64,000 nucleotides of DNA. Origin: Elymus sibiricus. Its lineage: Eukaryota > Streptophyta > Magnoliopsida > Poales > Poaceae. The position numbers were made by a program, and so were the translations under genes. A model generated the notes under the pieces. That model was not told the DNA's origin and searched no databases. It was given only the letters and a program-made list of their open reading frames with translations. The stretch is from assembly GCA_039707655.1 (NCBI GenBank), contig CM077666.1, positions 398,307,886 to 398,371,885 of the forward strand, read 5' to 3'. This document shows, one piece after another, positions 12,974 through 23,878 of this stretch (its first letter is position 1; every line of letters begins with the position of its first letter).

Positions 12974-13459
12974 TGTTGGACATAGAGCCCACTAGTACAG
13001 TACTAGCTAGGCCTTTTTCTCTTTTTATTTCCTGTTAAACATTGCAACACTGTTTTCTATTTATTTTAGCTACCAAATGATTTTTGTTAACTGTGAAACC
13101 TTACACATAATTCAAGCACAATATTGTTAGGTGGCACAAAAAGTTTGGGGCCAAAAGGAATCCATTTGAATTATGCTGGCATTTAAAAGAGCTGAAAAAG
13201 TGTTGTTGGACCACTGTTTTAAAATCCAGGGGCATTTTTGGAATCCAAATGAGGTTGGTTTCATCATGACAAATACTTAGAGAATATTTGCCAAATTATG
13301 AACTATTTTGTTGGCATGTTTGAGGATGCAAATATTTGACTGGCATTTAAATTGGAATTTGGACTTTGATTTTGGACAAGTGGTAATTAGCATAGTGATC
13401 ATGATGACATGACCACCATTAGGGAAAGATTACTGTAGCATGATTCTCGGGGTGTTACA
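12974..13459. other. AT-rich segment with LTR-like ends, unproven
   Basis: The segment begins TGTTGGACATAG and ends GGGGTGTTACA. Read from the other strand it starts TGTAACACCCCGAG, a common start of grass LTRs. The flanking 5-mers (GGCAC and GTTAC) do not match, and no primer site or coding sequence is present, so a solo LTR or LTR fragment is only possible. Confidence 0.3.
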
Positions 13460-13575
13460 GTTACCACAGTGCGCCCTGAACCAGCGAATACTTGGTTCGA
13501 TTCCCAGATATCGTGGAATTTTTGCGCTTTCAATACGCGAACGAAAGAGCTAAACGGGCCGAGCCCAGCTAAAGC

Positions 13576-13624
13576 CGCTGCAGGCGCCGGTTTGCAGAAA
13601 CAGTAATAACCGGCGCCTGCAGCG
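13576..13624. repeat. Perfect 17-bp inverted repeat with 15-nt loop
   Basis: The arm CGCTGCAGGCGCCGGTT (13576-13592) is the exact reverse complement of 13608-13624. About 70 bp upstream is a tRNA-type box B sequence, GGTTCGATTCC (13494-13504). No box A is convincing. It may be the remnant of a small dispersed repeat; it lies about 400 bp before the F-box start codon. Confidence 0.75.
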
Positions 13625-13967
13625 CCAAATAGGGTTTGCCGCTTCTTACTGTGTTCTCAAAAAATAAACAGCCTCAGAAAGCCGGCAAATCTTTGGCTAG
13701 CCCAACGCAGACGGAGATTGGCCTACAGGCCCATCCATTCGCCTCGTCATTCACAGTCCTACTCTCTCCGACGGACCCGAGGACCCCATCGCGTTTCTCG
13801 TCTGCGAGCGAACCGGCGAAGACCAACGTGACGCAGGTGACCGACTCCTCCCTTCCTCTCCTGTCTCGCTCTCCGGCACCTCCATCTTCCGGCCTTCCAC
13901 TTATCTCAACCTTTTGCATTGGCTATACGTGTTCTGTAGCGAGGACGCACCCCACCTGCTCGACGGA

Positions 13968-13979
13968 ATGCTCCCCTAG
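13968..13979 (+). promoter_or_regulatory. Three-codon upstream ORF before the F-box gene
   Basis: ATG CTC CCC TAG lies 52 bp upstream of the assigned start. It is most simply explained as the old start codon displaced by a 1-bp insertion; in its present form it would act as a minimal uORF if it is in the mRNA. Confidence 0.45.
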
Positions 13980-14019
13980 GAAGCAGCTCAAGAACAGCGA
14001 AGCGCCGTCCGCGGCGGAG

Positions 14020-15823
14020 ATGGAAGACCTCCTGGACGACGTCCTTCCCATCGTCCTCTCGTTCCTGCCGGCGCACGAGGCGGTGCGGACGTGCGTGCTC
14101 TCCCCACGCTGGCGCCACGTCTGGACCTCTGCGCCCGGTCTCCGCATCACCGCCGTCGGGGGCTTCAGGAGCGCCGACAAGTTCAATCAGTTCGTAGACC
14201 ACCTGCTCTTCCTCCGTCGCCACTCAGACTGCCCACTGGAGTCATGTGAGTTCGATCTGGACGATAGGGAGTTCGATTTCAATTCCATCTCGTCCTTTCA
14301 GCATGTGTATCGCTGGAGCCTGCAGTCTGCTTTAGACTGCAATGTCCGGGTCCTTCAGTGCCGTTTCACGGACACCGACACCAACCCCAACTTCCGCATT
14401 TTTCCCGAGCAACTATCTGAATATCCAGAGCCTCTACTCTCCCAGCACCTCACTAGGCTAGAGCTCCATTGCATCCGCTGCGCTCTTGATTTTTCGGGCT
14501 GTCCAATGCTAGTGGACCTTAAGATGGAGCATTGCATTACACATGCTGTTGAAATGTTGTCTCCATCCTTGCGACAGCTGAGTATGGTCTGCTGTGAACT
14601 CTCCATGTGGCATCGTACTCAAATAACCTTACCGAATCTTGTTCGCTTGGGATTAATTAATTGTTCTGGTAGACTTCCATTACTTGAAAGCTTGCCATCA
14701 TTGGAAACGGCGGTTGTTGATCTTGGGGAGTTTTCTGAGGATCGGTGTTCCAGGAGTGCGTCAGGCTGTCTTGATGACGATCCATGCTTTGATTGTCGTT
14801 TTCATTTTGAGTTCATTGCTCAACGCGGAAGTAGCTACTTCTTCCAGGGTTTGTCTAGAGCCAAACACTTAGAATTGTTAGCTTCCTATAATGATGCGGT
14901 ATGTATGCTTGCAACCCCTTTATTTTGGCTTCTAATGTTAATATGTTATATCAAGAACTATACCATCAAGGCATCAACTAACGTGCATGTACCCAGTTTA
15001 TGCTCTCAAACTGTCATACTTATTTCCGTACCAGAAATTATCAACCAACATCATAATTTAGTCAAAATTTAGTGCAGTCACATTCATTGTCTTCAATCTA
15101 TGTAGTTACTCGAAACTGGTTCAGGAATCCCCTCATGATCTGACCTTTTTGTTATTTGATAATTGTCACTAACTTATACTAATTCCAAAATGGTACCTTT
15201 ACTATGACAAATATATAGAAATTTCTTTGACACACAAAATATATACATGCTACAAATCTTTTCCATTATTTGCTTCTAGTTACTATGGAAATTTCAATCT
15301 CTAGTTCTCTACCAAAATGATTGGTCTCATTCTGTACATAAAGGAACTAGCAGGCTTATTCGATCTCGATTATTTGCATGTTTTGTAGTTCATTTTTCAA
15401 AGAGATTTGAAGTGGCGCCCTACATTTCCCATGTTAAAGACTTTGATACTCGACGACTGGTGTTTGCATGCTGACCTCAGTGCTGTGATTCATTTTATCC
15501 AACACTCGCCAAATCTTGAGAAGGTTACTCTTAAATTTGTTGAGGTATATCTTTTGTGGATGGATAGCTGTGTGTTACCAAAATTACGTCACATGGATGT
15601 TTGACTCAGTATGATTTGTCTGTTGTAGGAATTTGATTCTTCAATGGTGACAGAAGGAGATAACAATTTGTTGGAAGGAACATTTTCATCTGACCATCTT
15701 AAAATGGTAGAAATCAAATGTTTAAAGGTTGATGGAAGAATTAACAAAATTCTCAAGATCCTGAGTGCTTGTGGCATATCACTGGAGAAAATCTATATCC
15801 GACAAGCCAATACGAGTTCCTGA
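14020..15823 (+). CDS. F-box/LRR-repeat protein with FBD-like C-terminus, three exons
   Basis: Exons 14020-14898, 15389-15544 and 15629-15823 join in phase 0 across GTATGT...GTAG, GTATAT...GTAG introns and give 409 residues. The F-box is at residues 3-35 (LLDDVLPIVLSFLPAHEAV, then LSPRWRHVW). The middle is leucine-rich (LTRLELHCI, LVDLKMEHC, LVRLGLINC), the C-terminus (LKMVEIKCLK ... ILKILSACGISLEKIYI) resembles the FBD domain. Plant F-box proteins of this type act as substrate receptors of SCF ubiquitin ligases through SKP1; the target cannot be read from sequence. ATG 14020 is the first in-frame ATG. Another ATG at 13968 is followed at once by CTC CCC TAG and would be in frame if one base were absent, so the N-terminus may once have been about 17 residues longer. 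All introns are canonical and no stop interrupts, so it is probably functional. No promoter element could be assigned. Confidence 0.85.
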
Positions 15824-17300
15824 CCTGGATGTGAGTTAAAAGTATCGAACTGTGTATGCTTCTTCTGTTTACGCTATTTTCCTCTGCATGTTGTACTTAT
15901 AAACGGGGCAAAAGGGAACCTCAAACTTAAAATAACTAATTATTTATTTGAATGTATGCGGAAGAAACATAGAAACTACATTCGTGAAAAACAGTGTAGT
16001 ACATTTGTCTAACTGGTGAAACCTGTCCAAAATTATACCATATCAGTTTGGGTTAATTTACAATATTGACACTCATTTTGATTGAATTTGCTGCCATTCG
16101 GATTCCACTTATGAAAACTAACGTCTGAATATCTTATTCTTCACTTGAGCTATGGTTCCTGCTCTGTAGTGTATGGGTGCCCTTGTCGATGAAAACTTTC
16201 CATTTTTATGTAAAAGCTGTCTGATGGTCGAAATGAACTATTATATTCTGCAGAATATCACATATATTTCGATAACGTCGTCCCGAGTTGATTGTGTTGT
16301 TTGAATACTTTTACAAGTTCAAATTTTGTGTGCACAGGTTCCAGCCTCAGCTAAAGGTAATAAGGTGTGGTCTGCTGGTCTTTCCAACTTCTCTTTGATT
16401 ATTTGGAAACGTACCGATCAAAGCTTTATTATGGGCATGATGTAGCTATCTGCCGTAAATCTGTGTTAATGGTTTTGCAAGATAACTTGTCTTGATTATC
16501 TTGGATTGTTTTTCAGTCTCTTATAATGCACCTAATTGTTTGAATATTTGGCAACCCTCTGTCATGAAGATAATCATGTTTGCTTGTGGTACCATGAATG
16601 AGGTCATAAAGATGTGAACCATGAATTCTGTGTGTTAATTAGAACTTTGACTGAAGTCATAACAATGATAATTCCTGTGCTTCAGTCCCTCATCAAGTCA
16701 ATGAACTTTGCCATTCACTCATGCAGGTTTCAGTTATGCTTGTAATGTTCTGAAAGGAAACAGTGCTGCGAAGATTTGTCTTCCAAGAGAAAGGAAATTG
16801 AGCAGATTTGCACTGTTCATGGATTTGTTGGCTGTCCTGTTTGGAAACCTCAATGAGTGAACTCTCCTTCTTTCCAAACGCATGTTGCAATGTTAGGAGC
16901 TTCCGTTGTTGTTGCTTGCCTGCAATGGATTTCTAATGAATCTTGACTGTCTAGAAACGCATGTTGCTATTTTGGGTCTTGTGATAACTTGTGTCCAACT
17001 GCCTGCGTGAGCTGCCAAAGAGAACAACTCATCTTCGTAGGGATGAACGTTCCAACACTGGTTCCTTGTTGGGGTTTGCTTGGCTGTGATGGATCATGGA
17101 ACATGCTTTGGAGCTTGCTTTCTTTAGCTGACCTTCAGCCAGTCAGCCGTAATGTCTGTGACAAAGCCTAGTTTTATTGATTTTGTCGTTGAAATTTAAA
17201 AGATTTTGATAGCGAGCCCTCTGATTTGGTTATCATGACGGTGGTGGCTGGAACAAAAATCACCATTAAGACAGGATAGATAGAACCGGTTACAAGGCAT
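15824..17300. other. Intergenic / F-box 3' region without recognisable gene
   Basis: AT-rich sequence that probably includes the 3' UTR of the F-box gene. No frame with recognisable protein similarity and no terminal repeats were found. Confidence 0.5.
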
Positions 17301-17799
17301 ATGTGTTGAACCGCATAATAGAATTCCTAGTGTTTACTACGCTACTCCACTTCTCTGCTTCCAGGAAGATTTGGTTCAACACAACATGGGCCTCAAGCCC
17401 TCAACGCTCACTCAACATGGTCAACGCCCCCTGCCCCGTCGTCCTCCCTCCGGCCACCGCCCTCGCCGCAGCTCGTTGTCGCCGTGGCAGACTGGCGCTC
17501 GTCCTTGACTGTATGCGCTTGCCGGACACCCGTGTTCGCCGGCAACCTGTGCCACCTACGCTCGCCTCTAGGCCGCTTGTGCTTGCCGACCGGCTGACGG
17601 GTTGGGGTGTAACTTCTTGCTGGCTGGTCGCAGCTTCTCCGCGGACTGATCGCCGCACCATTGTGCATCGTCTGCCGCTCCCGGTGTCACGGCTCGCACC
17701 ATTGTCAGTGGTTGAAGCTTTTTTCGTTGCCGGTTGAAGCTTTCCCCATTACCGGTTGCAGCTTTCGCGGGTTGTGCAGTGCCCGGTCCCAGCTTCCGT
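17300..17799. other. GC-rich segment of unknown origin
   Basis: Between about 17400 and 17790 the base composition becomes GC-rich, and a 144-codon frame (17303-17737) is open, with Arg/Ala/Leu-rich translation. I recognise no domain. It abuts the first copy of a hAT-related repeat and may be captured or exonic debris. Confidence 0.35.
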
Positions 17800-18054
17800 C
17801 GTTGCACTTCACCACGTTGTATTTATTCAATAGTTATTTATAGTCGAGTACATTATAATCATTATTTGCATCATATAATCACATATAGATGGTGTATTGA
17901 GACTTTATTTGCCAACTAAAATTATGTTTTTATGTTAATGCCTTTCTATTTTTCATGATATAGAATATATATTGTTGAAAGTATATGTTACTAATGTTAA
18001 TGTTCATTGTGCCTTGGTCGCACTAGGGCCTCCATAATGCTAGGGCCGGCCCTG
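17800..18054. repeat. hAT-related repeat, copy 1 (3' portion, with empty Helitron site)
   Basis: About 255 bp, from GCACTTCACCACGTTGTAT to GCTAGGGCCGGCCCTG, are repeated with few changes at 18512-18569 plus 19322-19512. The palindromic end AGGGCCGGCCCTG resembles a hAT terminal repeat. The second copy carries a 752-bp Helitron between the bases equivalent to 17861 (A) and 17862 (T); here the site is empty. Confidence 0.75.
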
Positions 18055-18059
18055 CTTAG

Positions 18060-18176
18060 ACACCTGGGCGCAAGCGTGGTGCCTCAGATGGTGTACCTGA
18101 TAAGGTCGTAGAAAGAAGGCAGAAGAGAATGATAAAAAACAAGGAATCAGCTGCAAGGTCTAGAGCGAGGAAACAG
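18060..18176 (+). pseudogene. ABF/TRAB1-type bZIP basic-region exon fragment
   Basis: In one frame 39 codons read RKRGASDG ... VVERRQKRMIKNKESAARSR, then ARKQ, followed exactly by a GT donor at 18177. This is the basic DNA-binding region of group A (ABA-responsive element binding) bZIP factors, and the exon boundary after RKQ is that of this family as I remember it. The leucine zipper exon is not seen in the downstream 180 bp, and the fragment is squeezed between two hAT-like ends, so it is a gene relic or a captured exon, not a working gene. Confidence 0.8.
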
Positions 18177-18355
18177 GTCTACTTCTGTTTTCCTATGTAT
18201 TGAGTTATGTCCTGTTATAATATTCTGATTGCAGCATCAACCTTAATGCAAAGTTATTGTTGAATGTACTGATTTAGGTATTTTCATTACATTTTTAGTC
18301 TAAAATTGCAAGCATATCATTAGGTACTATTTTACTCTATTATAAACAATAACCT

Positions 18356-19512
18356 CAGGGCAGGCCCTAGACCATGGCAAAAGGTGCGGCGGCCTAGGGC
18401 CCATCTTAAATAAGGGCCCAATATATCTACATACTTAAATAAATTACAAAAAAAAAATTGCAGAACAAAAAATCAACATGGACAGGGGCATATGCCCCCC
18501 CCCCCCCTCCTCGACGCACTTCACCACGTTGTATTCAATAGTTGTTTATAGTTGAGTACATTATAATTACTAGCAAAAAAGCACGTGCGTTGCAACGGGA
18601 GAAAAAATAACACACGCTCTTAACCCAATAACCATTACTCAAGACCATAATAGGTCCACGTCCTTTATTTTAGCGAGGCATCATATTTGTGTTGCCGCTT
18701 ATCGTCCTTCTCACCCTCGCCGGCGAGGCCTCATTGTTCACACAAACCAAAACGTGTTTGAATGTGATTAATCATAAGGCGTCTCTCCCTCCCTCTCTCT
18801 CGTTCTCTCTCGCTCCCGCGATGAGAAATCTGTTGTTTTTTCCCTGTGAGGTTTTTTCGAGGTGTGCAATTGTGGTTATAGATGTTTTATTTCGTCTCTA
18901 TATGGTTTTAGTGGGTGTTTATCTGCAATCCGGATCGCCGCCGGTACGAAAGAAAAAAAGGACCGTGCGCTATAGATTATAAGTTTGCTTCCAAAATAAT
19001 ATCTAAAAAATATTTAACAGGTAAAAATAACATCATATTCAGATTTTACACATTTTTCTAATCAAATTTCATATATAACATGTTAAAATCGGAGTTACAG
19101 TCTAAAAGATATGGATAATTTAGAAAAACATTGTTTGACTTAAATATAATCCGTGGGTGAATTATTAAAAAGTCAGGGGGTTTCCATAAAAATGTAAAAT
19201 AACGGTTCGGCTATGACCTAAGTGTGTACTACGGGTTAATTCACAGAAAATGCAGGGGGTTTTCTGCAAAATTGCGTGATGGACCGCCAGAAGCACTCCT
19301 TACTTTATTATTAGGTAGAGATTATTTGCATCATATAATCATATATAGATGGTGTATTGAGACTTTATTTGCCAACTAAAATTATGTTTTTATGTTAAAG
19401 CCTTTCTATTTTTCATGATATACGATATATATTGTTGAAACTATATATGTTACTAATGTTAATGTTCATTGTGCCTCAATCGCATTAGGACCTAATGCTA
19501 GGGCCGGCCCTG
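18356..19512. mobile_element. Non-autonomous hAT-like element (copy 2) with nested Helitron
   Basis: The left end CAGGGCAGGCCCTAG and right end CTAGGGCCGGCCCTG are near-perfect inverted repeats of about 15 bp of hAT type. There is a poly-C tract near 18490-18505. No transposase is present. The flanking 8-mers AATAACCT and CCGATTGG do not match, so the target duplication has been lost or one end belongs to another copy. Confidence 0.55.
18570..19321 (-). mobile_element. Non-autonomous Helitron, 752 bp
   Basis: On the minus strand the element starts TCTCTACCTAATAATAAAG at 19321 and ends TTTTTTGCTAG at 18570. About 10 nt before the CTAG end there is a hairpin-forming palindrome (GCGTTGCAACGC). 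It sits between host A and T without target duplication. All four are Helitron hallmarks. The paralogous copy at 17800-18054 shows the uninterrupted site. No Rep/helicase frame is present. Confidence 0.85.
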
Positions 19513-19943
19513 CCGATTGGCCAGCAAGTTTGATTCCAATCTCTTTTGTAGTTCCAATCTCTTTTGTAGGGTCTCTGTGATTCATAGGAATTCTAAAACA
19601 GAGGAAAAGTGAAAACACAAGAATATAATGTCAAGCCACCTTGAATACTATAGGAGTATGCATGTCAACGTGGGTCACATGGGGACGCATGTTGTCGGCG
19701 CGTGAGACTGGCGTGATACGTAGTCGGTCGACCGTTTGAAATCATTTACCTTCTTTCCAGCATGAGAATAGATAGTCGAATAGGGATACGGATTTTCATG
19801 CTAAGCTGCTCTTTCTCAACCGATTGGCTAGCATGTTTGATTCCAGTCTTCTTGTAGGGTGTGATTCGTAGGAATTCTAAAACAGAGGAATAGTGAAAAC
19901 ACAAGAATATAATGCCAAGCCACCTTGAATACTATAGGAGTAT
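19513..19943. repeat. Direct repeat pair, about 125-150 bp
   Basis: 19513-19661 (from CCGATTGGCCAGCAAG to CTATAGGAGTATG) and 19820-19943 are clearly the same sequence with small indels. They flank about 158 bp of unrelated sequence. The family is unknown to me. Confidence 0.8.
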
Positions 19944-20509
19944 GTATATTTATATGCATAGGAAAACCATAGGATTTTTTCCAAGAAGTTGGAGTGGACG
20001 GGAGTTTTCCTATGGAATATAGTATAACGAATCCTAAAAAAATTCTATTTATTGTAATAATAAAACAATTTACCTAGATAAAATTCCTGAGAATTAGAAT
20101 CCTCCAAAATTCTTTTGGCAATCCCTTGAATCAATGAGGCCCGTACTCTGTAGTAGTACCACAGGACATTCTGCATGAATCAAAGAGTTTTGTTGGCAGA
20201 AATACTAAGGAAAAGGACGTCGATAACGCACATACGTTCGGCCTGGGGACCGCCCAGACCGAACAAAAGTTCGCTACGAGGAACGACCCCTCCGAACGAT
20301 TTGGTTCGGGGGTGGAACCCCACAGGCCGAACGCCTCCCCATCGCTGGCCTTTTCCCTGCAAAATGCCAAAAGGGAATAAAAAGCCCAGTATAACGAAAC
20401 AATAGAAAAAGCCCAGATTTTGTTTTCTTTTTGTTGTAACAGATAAAAGCACAACAGTTTTTGCTATGCTACGAAAAAATGACACCAACTTTGCAAGGGT
20501 TGAGAATTA
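19944..20509. other. Non-genic region with GTTCGG-rich stretch
   Basis: No gene is supported. From 20219 to 20340 the sequence is GC-rich with repeated GTTCGGCCTG / CAGGCCGAAC motifs in both orientations. The short open frames here have no recognisable content. Confidence 0.4.
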
Positions 20510-22008
20510 AATTTTGCCATGGTCCACGCAAGTTGAATTTGGCATGACAAAATAAACAATAATTTGCCATGATTGACTAAAGTAAAATTTTACATGTATG
20601 TCAAAGTAAATTTGCCATGTCAATATAGATAATTTTGCCATGACAATAAATCTAAATTTGCCATGGAAAATGAAACGTAAAAATTGCCATGACAATAAAA
20701 AATAAAATTTGCCATGGTGACATAGGTAAATTTGCCATGTAAATGACGAATTTGCCATGGCAAAATAGAAAAGTAAATTTAATTTGCCAGGATCGACTAG
20801 AGTGAAATTTGGACATATATGTAAAAGTAAAAATTGCCATGACAGTATAGATAATGTTGCCATGGCAAAGTAAATGTAAAGTCCCCTGAAAAAATAAAAG
20901 TAGAAATTGTCATGGCAATAAAAGTTAAAATTTGCCATGGCAATAAAAGTTAAAATTTGCCATGGCAATCTAAGTAAAATTGTTATGTCAATGAAGGTGA
21001 ATTTGCCATGTTAAAAAGAAAAGTAAATTTAATAAGCCATGATCGACTAAAAGTAAAATTTTGATATGCATGTAAAGGTAAAATTGCCATGGTAGTATAG
21101 ATAATTTTGCCATGGCAAAATAAATGAAATTTAAAATTTGCCATGGAAAAATAAAAGTAGAAATTGCCATGGCAATAAAAGTTAAAATTTGCCATGGTGA
21201 TATAGATATATTTGCTATGTCAATGAAGGTTAATTTGCCATGGCGAAAAGAAAAGTAAATTTAATTAGCCATGATCGACTAAAGTAAAAATTTTTAATAT
21301 GTATGTAAAAGTAAAATTGCCATGGTACTATAGATAATTTTGCCATGGCAAAACAAATGTAACTTTGCCACGGAAAATAAAAAGTAGAAATTGCCATGAC
21401 AATAAAAGTTAAAATTTGCCATGGTGATTTAGGTAAAATTGCCATGTCAATGAAGGTAAATCTGCCATGTGGCAAAAAGAACAGTAAATATTGTCATGCC
21501 AATAAACTAAAAAATTGACATGCTACAAACTAAAAATATTAATGTTCTTAAAAAAGGTAAAATGTTGATGCTCAATTTTTTTTGTACACAAATCACATGG
21601 CAAGTTTAGACAAAGTTTGCAATCTAAAATGATGGCAAATATACATATTATGCTGGAAATGCACTTTTGGGGTCCTAGTCACAAAGCAAGTTTATGGAAA
21701 TTGTTCATATAGCATGACAAAAAAAATCATATCTGGTCACATGGCAAATTCGTAAAAAACATTTTATTTTCCCAGAAAAAACATGGCAAAAAGTGTATCA
21801 AAAATTGAAATGTCTACATGGCAATCCTAGGAAGTCTAAAACTTGTCACATGGCAAATTTATATATTCTTGTACATGGCAAATTTACACATATTTTGGTG
21901 TACACAAAAACATGACAAAAATTGCCACGTGACTAAGATACAATTCTACAATATCTATAGATTTTTGATGGTCTTAATCAAATTTTGCCATAGGCCTAAA
22001 ATGTCAAA
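20510..22008. repeat. TTGCCATGG motif array, left part
   Basis: About 30 copies of TTTGCCATG or near variants occur in the first 1 kb (20515-21475), on average one every 30 bp; many are the full palindrome TTGCCATGGCAA. A longer period is also visible: the phrase CCATGATCGACTAAAGTAAA recurs near 20568, 20787, 21036 and 21268 (about 220-250 bp apart). The density falls to 22008. No coding sequence. It may be a satellite or the subterminal repeat zone of a large DNA transposon. Confidence 0.85.
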
Positions 22009-22881
22009 TCCTCTATAACACTAAGCTCCCTAGTTTTAAAGGCCACACAATCAATTGAGGTCTCCAATTTGGAATTGGTCACCCAATTTTGACCGGGTCA
22101 ACAATTTTACAAGGAGCTCTCATTCAATTTTTTAATACACTATGCTCCTTAATTTTAGAGCTCTCCCATTCGATCGAGGTATACAATTTTAATCCTTGAT
22201 TTGACTCGGTCAATCCTTAGTTGTGGCCCAATGAAATCTCTAACTTCATTAAGGTCCTAATTTTCAAGCCCCTCATTCAAGTGAGGTCTTCAATTTGGAT
22301 TGGATACACAAATTGATTGTGTCATTGGCCTGGGCTTTGTGGTGGGATATCTCGATGAATGGGTCCCTTGGTAAGTGCTTGGGTGATGTGGGCCTTCGTT
22401 GACAAAAAGAAAATGTCGACTATGACACGTTTAGCATCAGCATAACACACACGGCCAACAACATAGATAATTTTCTAATGTATTTATATTAATTAAACGA
22501 CGCCTTCCAGTCACACGGTCAAAAAGACCCACCCAAACACCACAATAAAAAAAAGGAAAAATGATACACTCACGGATGATTCACTACGGATTGGTCATGG
22601 CAAACACTCTCCCAACAATCACTTCCCAGATTTTCACCATTGGGCCACTCTTTCCGCAATTTTCAACCATAAATTGACACATCCATCTGTAGCCATGATT
22701 TCGTAAAGTCTGTCAATAGGTGTAGCATCTCTGATAAAAAAACATCCATTGTTTCCCCCACGCGCCAAACCAACTAGCACGTAAATAATTTTCACAACTT
22801 AAAAAAATTACCACGTAAAAACAAAACATGTACAACCCTAAGAACATAAGCGGCGCAGCAAAGCGCGCACTGCCCTTCTAG
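22009..22881 (+). mobile_element. Probable Helitron splitting the TTGCCATGG array
   Basis: The right end is Helitron-like: GGCGCAGCAAAGCGCGC can fold through GCGC/GCGC arms, followed after about 10 nt by CTTCTAG (CTAG at 22878-22881) and then host T. The array motif is absent from about 22009 to 22881 and resumes on both sides. The best left candidate is A|TCCTCTATAAC at 22008/22009, but this 5' end is not strongly typical, so that border is uncertain. No Rep/helicase frame. Confidence 0.5.
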
Positions 22882-22882
22882 T

Positions 22883-23740
22883 GATTGTACCATGAGGGAC
22901 ATGGCTACAAATTATGAACAAAAAATTTCCATGGCATATGCATATTAAAATTTGCCATGGCGTTTTGGTTATAATTGCCATTCTTTCTGTAATAAATTTG
23001 CCATAAATGTATTGATATATTAAAAAAAATGCCATAACCATAAAGTACATCTGCCATGCTCCATGCTGGCTCTCAAAAAATTCATAGCAAAAATCATATC
23101 AAAAATTACCATGGCAAACTATTACAAAAAAAGAAAGATGGTAGGTATTTAAGATTGTAAATTTGCCATGTCAATTGATGATAATTTTCTATGGCAAATG
23201 ATATCTAATTCAAAATGATTTGCCATGGTATATGAAACTAAATGATGTCTAATTCATGAGAAATGTAGAAGAAAGTGGTACGAATTAAAAATCATTCGTC
23301 ATGGCAATTTTAGAGATGTGTAATTCAAGATCCCTAATGCATGGCAAATTAAGACAACATAGTGGATGGACATGGCAAAAACGATCCGTAAAAATAATGC
23401 ATACCAAGTTGCCATGGAAACTATTTACTTAACAAAAGCTATCATGGCAACTATTTACTAAAAAATTTGCCATGAAAAAAAGAGTGGGCAGCACACACAC
23501 ATGCAAAAGTTGCCATACAAAAAAATTGCCATGGCAACTATTTACTAAAAACATGAAGATTGTAAAATTTGCCATGTCATTTGATGATAATTTGTCATTG
23601 CGAAGAATTTGAACAAATTGCCATGGGAGATAAAAGTTGTCGTCCTAACCTTAACGGATATGCCGCGAGCTAACTTGAGTATTTGCCATTGGAAAAAAAG
23701 GAATTTGCCATGGCAAAAAAAAATGAACAGCTGATGAACT
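22883..23740. repeat. TTGCCATGG motif array, right part
   Basis: The same motif (TTTGCCATGGC, TTGCCATGGAAAC, TTTGCCATGTC) continues at lower density to about 23740, then stops before the Copia insertion at 23879. The spacing is less regular than on the left. Confidence 0.8.
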
Positions 23741-23878
23741 CAACTATATTGTACGTTAGCAAAAATGCCAAAGCCTTCCAAATGTCTCTCTACAATATAC
23801 TGGTTCAGCCAAAATAGCCAGATTATACATCATGTGAACAGCTAAAAGTATCTCTACTAGGAACTAACAAGTATATTC

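Noticed and set aside
12974..13459. Solo LTR
   Set aside because: LTR-like ends (TG...TTACA) but the flanking 5-mers differ and no second copy is in the window; kept only as an unproven segment.
13636..14019. N-terminal extension of the F-box protein (128 codons)
   Set aside because: The frame is open but contains no ATG before 14020 and its translation shows no domain.
18348..19520. 8-bp target duplication for the hAT-like element
   Set aside because: AATAACCT and CCGATTGG do not match, so no clean hAT insertion could be shown.
20507..21475. Minus-strand frames of repeated MPWQI / MANFNF type
   Set aside because: They are translations of the TTGCCATGG array, with many copies of the same motif and no protein-like composition.
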